From NCBI GenBank assembly GCA_019720975.1, contig JAGVSJ010000003.1:1-64000 (forward strand): DNA of 64,000 bases. The letters are read 5' to 3'. Position numbers and translations under genes: made by a program. Origin of the DNA: Candidatus Sysuiplasma superficiale (lineage in GTDB: Archaea > Thermoplasmatota > Thermoplasmata > Sysuiplasmatales > Sysuiplasmataceae). The notes below the pieces were generated by a model that saw only the letters and a program-made list of their open reading frames with translations, had not been told where the DNA came from and did no database searches. This document shows, one piece after another, positions 62,766 to 64,000 of this stretch. Numbering within the stretch: the first letter of the stretch is position 1; each line of letters begins with the position of its first letter.

Positions 62766-64000
62766 TTTAACGTTACATCCCGCACATCCGGCGGCTAGGC
62801 TGGGACGAGTCAGTCAGGAACAGGGAAACATAACACAGGTAGATTCTTTAAGCACTCATCTAAATTCTCAAAGTTCATGCGTTCAGGTTATGTTGCGTCC
62901 TCCAAGGACGAAACTCTGACTGGGGGCTGGATGAGCTCTTCAGCGACAGGTATCGCAATCCGAAAGGCCAGCATGAATTTTGTATCTACTCATTGCGTGT
63001 GGTCATCAGCCGTCACTTTCATCGATGGTTTCAGCGATACGGAAATGTCAGGACCCGTTAATGCATTATGGATTCGTGGAGATTATGTTCTATCAGACGT
63101 GCTAATGATACAACATTGGGAGAAGCGCATCATCTCGGCGAAATCATTGGTGCGCTACGTCAGCAGGATGTCAAGACTTAGGCTATTACATGAATTGAGA
63201 CTCTGTGCGGACAAAAGCTTAATCGAATTGCACGAGTTCAGATACCTCCAGAACAGCGCGTCCGGATGGTTGAAACAGATAATGCAGTTATGCCTATTGA
63301 CTTTCAGTTTCGATGCAATTCTGCAGCATTTTGCGATCCCTCTACTTAAACGAAGAATTGGATGCAATGGAATGCAGAAATATTTTCTCAGTTAGATAAG
63401 GAATATTGTCTTTAGGTCAATAGCCGGGCATATGACTGCACCAGGAACCAAGTTCCGTGTCAGCCGATACCTGACTTCATCAGAGACATAATCGGATCAC
63501 TTGCATTCGTTGATAGCACATTGAATCTGACTAATAAGACTTATTCAGCGTCAATCTGCAGGTATAATTTCCACGGGAGTCGTGGCGTTTCAAATTTCAC
63601 GACAGAACTCCGCTTCGTCACCTTGCTGTCTCACTGGCAATCTCAATCCTGTTTCCGATGCCAGTTGCGTCATCGGTTCAGTATGACTATGAGTTCATTC
63701 CGACAGATCCTGGCGCGATAGTACGCGCAGAACAATAACACTGAATACTGCACCTCTTCTCGTACGGATACGTCCACCCACTGCCTTAGGAGGGACGTTA
63801 CAACTAATCTTCCGTGGATGTTCCACCAGAGATGAAATCGCATTCATCTTTGTCTCAATAAGGAGGAGCCCTTCAGGAAACCCGACACTGCCGTTCTGTC
63901 CGCCACTGAAAGACGCAGATTTAGACAAACTTTTTCCGACAGGACCCGACTGTATCACATAGCCAAACCACAGGTACAAAGATAAGGTTCAGTTCATTCA

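Noticed and set aside
62785-62850. Possible SRP RNA (GGCGGCTAGGCTGGGA resembles the 7S RNA 5' end)
   Set aside because: The diagnostic helix 8 motif (GGAAGG...AGCA) and a complementary 3' end about 300 nt downstream are absent.
62877-63395. 172-aa ORF in the tail
   Set aside because: No recognisable motif, no codon-usage-like bias, and other frames look more protein-like; not called as a CDS.

Overview
The window is about 64 kb of gene-dense archaeal chromosome. Euryarchaeal, Thermoplasmata-like ancestry is an inference from family content: an unsplit RNA polymerase B subunit, a DUF6015-like protein, CarS, RPA plus RPA-associated protein, and a Hef-type helicase. The largest landmark is the core RNA polymerase operon (rpoH-rpoB-rpoA'-rpoA''-L30e-nusA, minus strand). 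Other housekeeping loci are an smc-scpA-scpB operon, a thermosome subunit, an LSm protein, S17e, SurE, XPD/Rad3 and Hef-like helicases, pyrE, CarS, serA plus a class-V aminotransferase, and RPA plus its partner. Lipid and isoprenoid genes include mevalonate kinase and a geranylgeranyl reductase with an adjacent ferredoxin. There are three tRNA genes: Glu-CTC, Arg-TCT with an 18-nt canonical intron, and Arg-GCG. I saw no rRNA, CRISPR array or intact transposon. Points worth a second look: (i) a Cys-rich archaeal protein resembling the plant EXORDIUM/PHI-1 family, overlapping alaX by ATGA; (ii) a multiply frameshifted class-I aldolase pseudogene directly behind a Zn-dehydrogenase; (iii) a TraB-family protein between two ABC-2 exporters; (iv) a perfect palindrome over the predicted start site of a TrmB-type regulator; (v) a perfect hairpin in the thermosome 5' leader; (vi) a 10-bp inverted repeat just after the intron-containing tRNA; (vii) a PAS/GAF protein with no recognisable output domain; (viii) a gene-poor, apparently decayed last 1.3 kb. 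All homology calls come from reading the sequence, with no database search.
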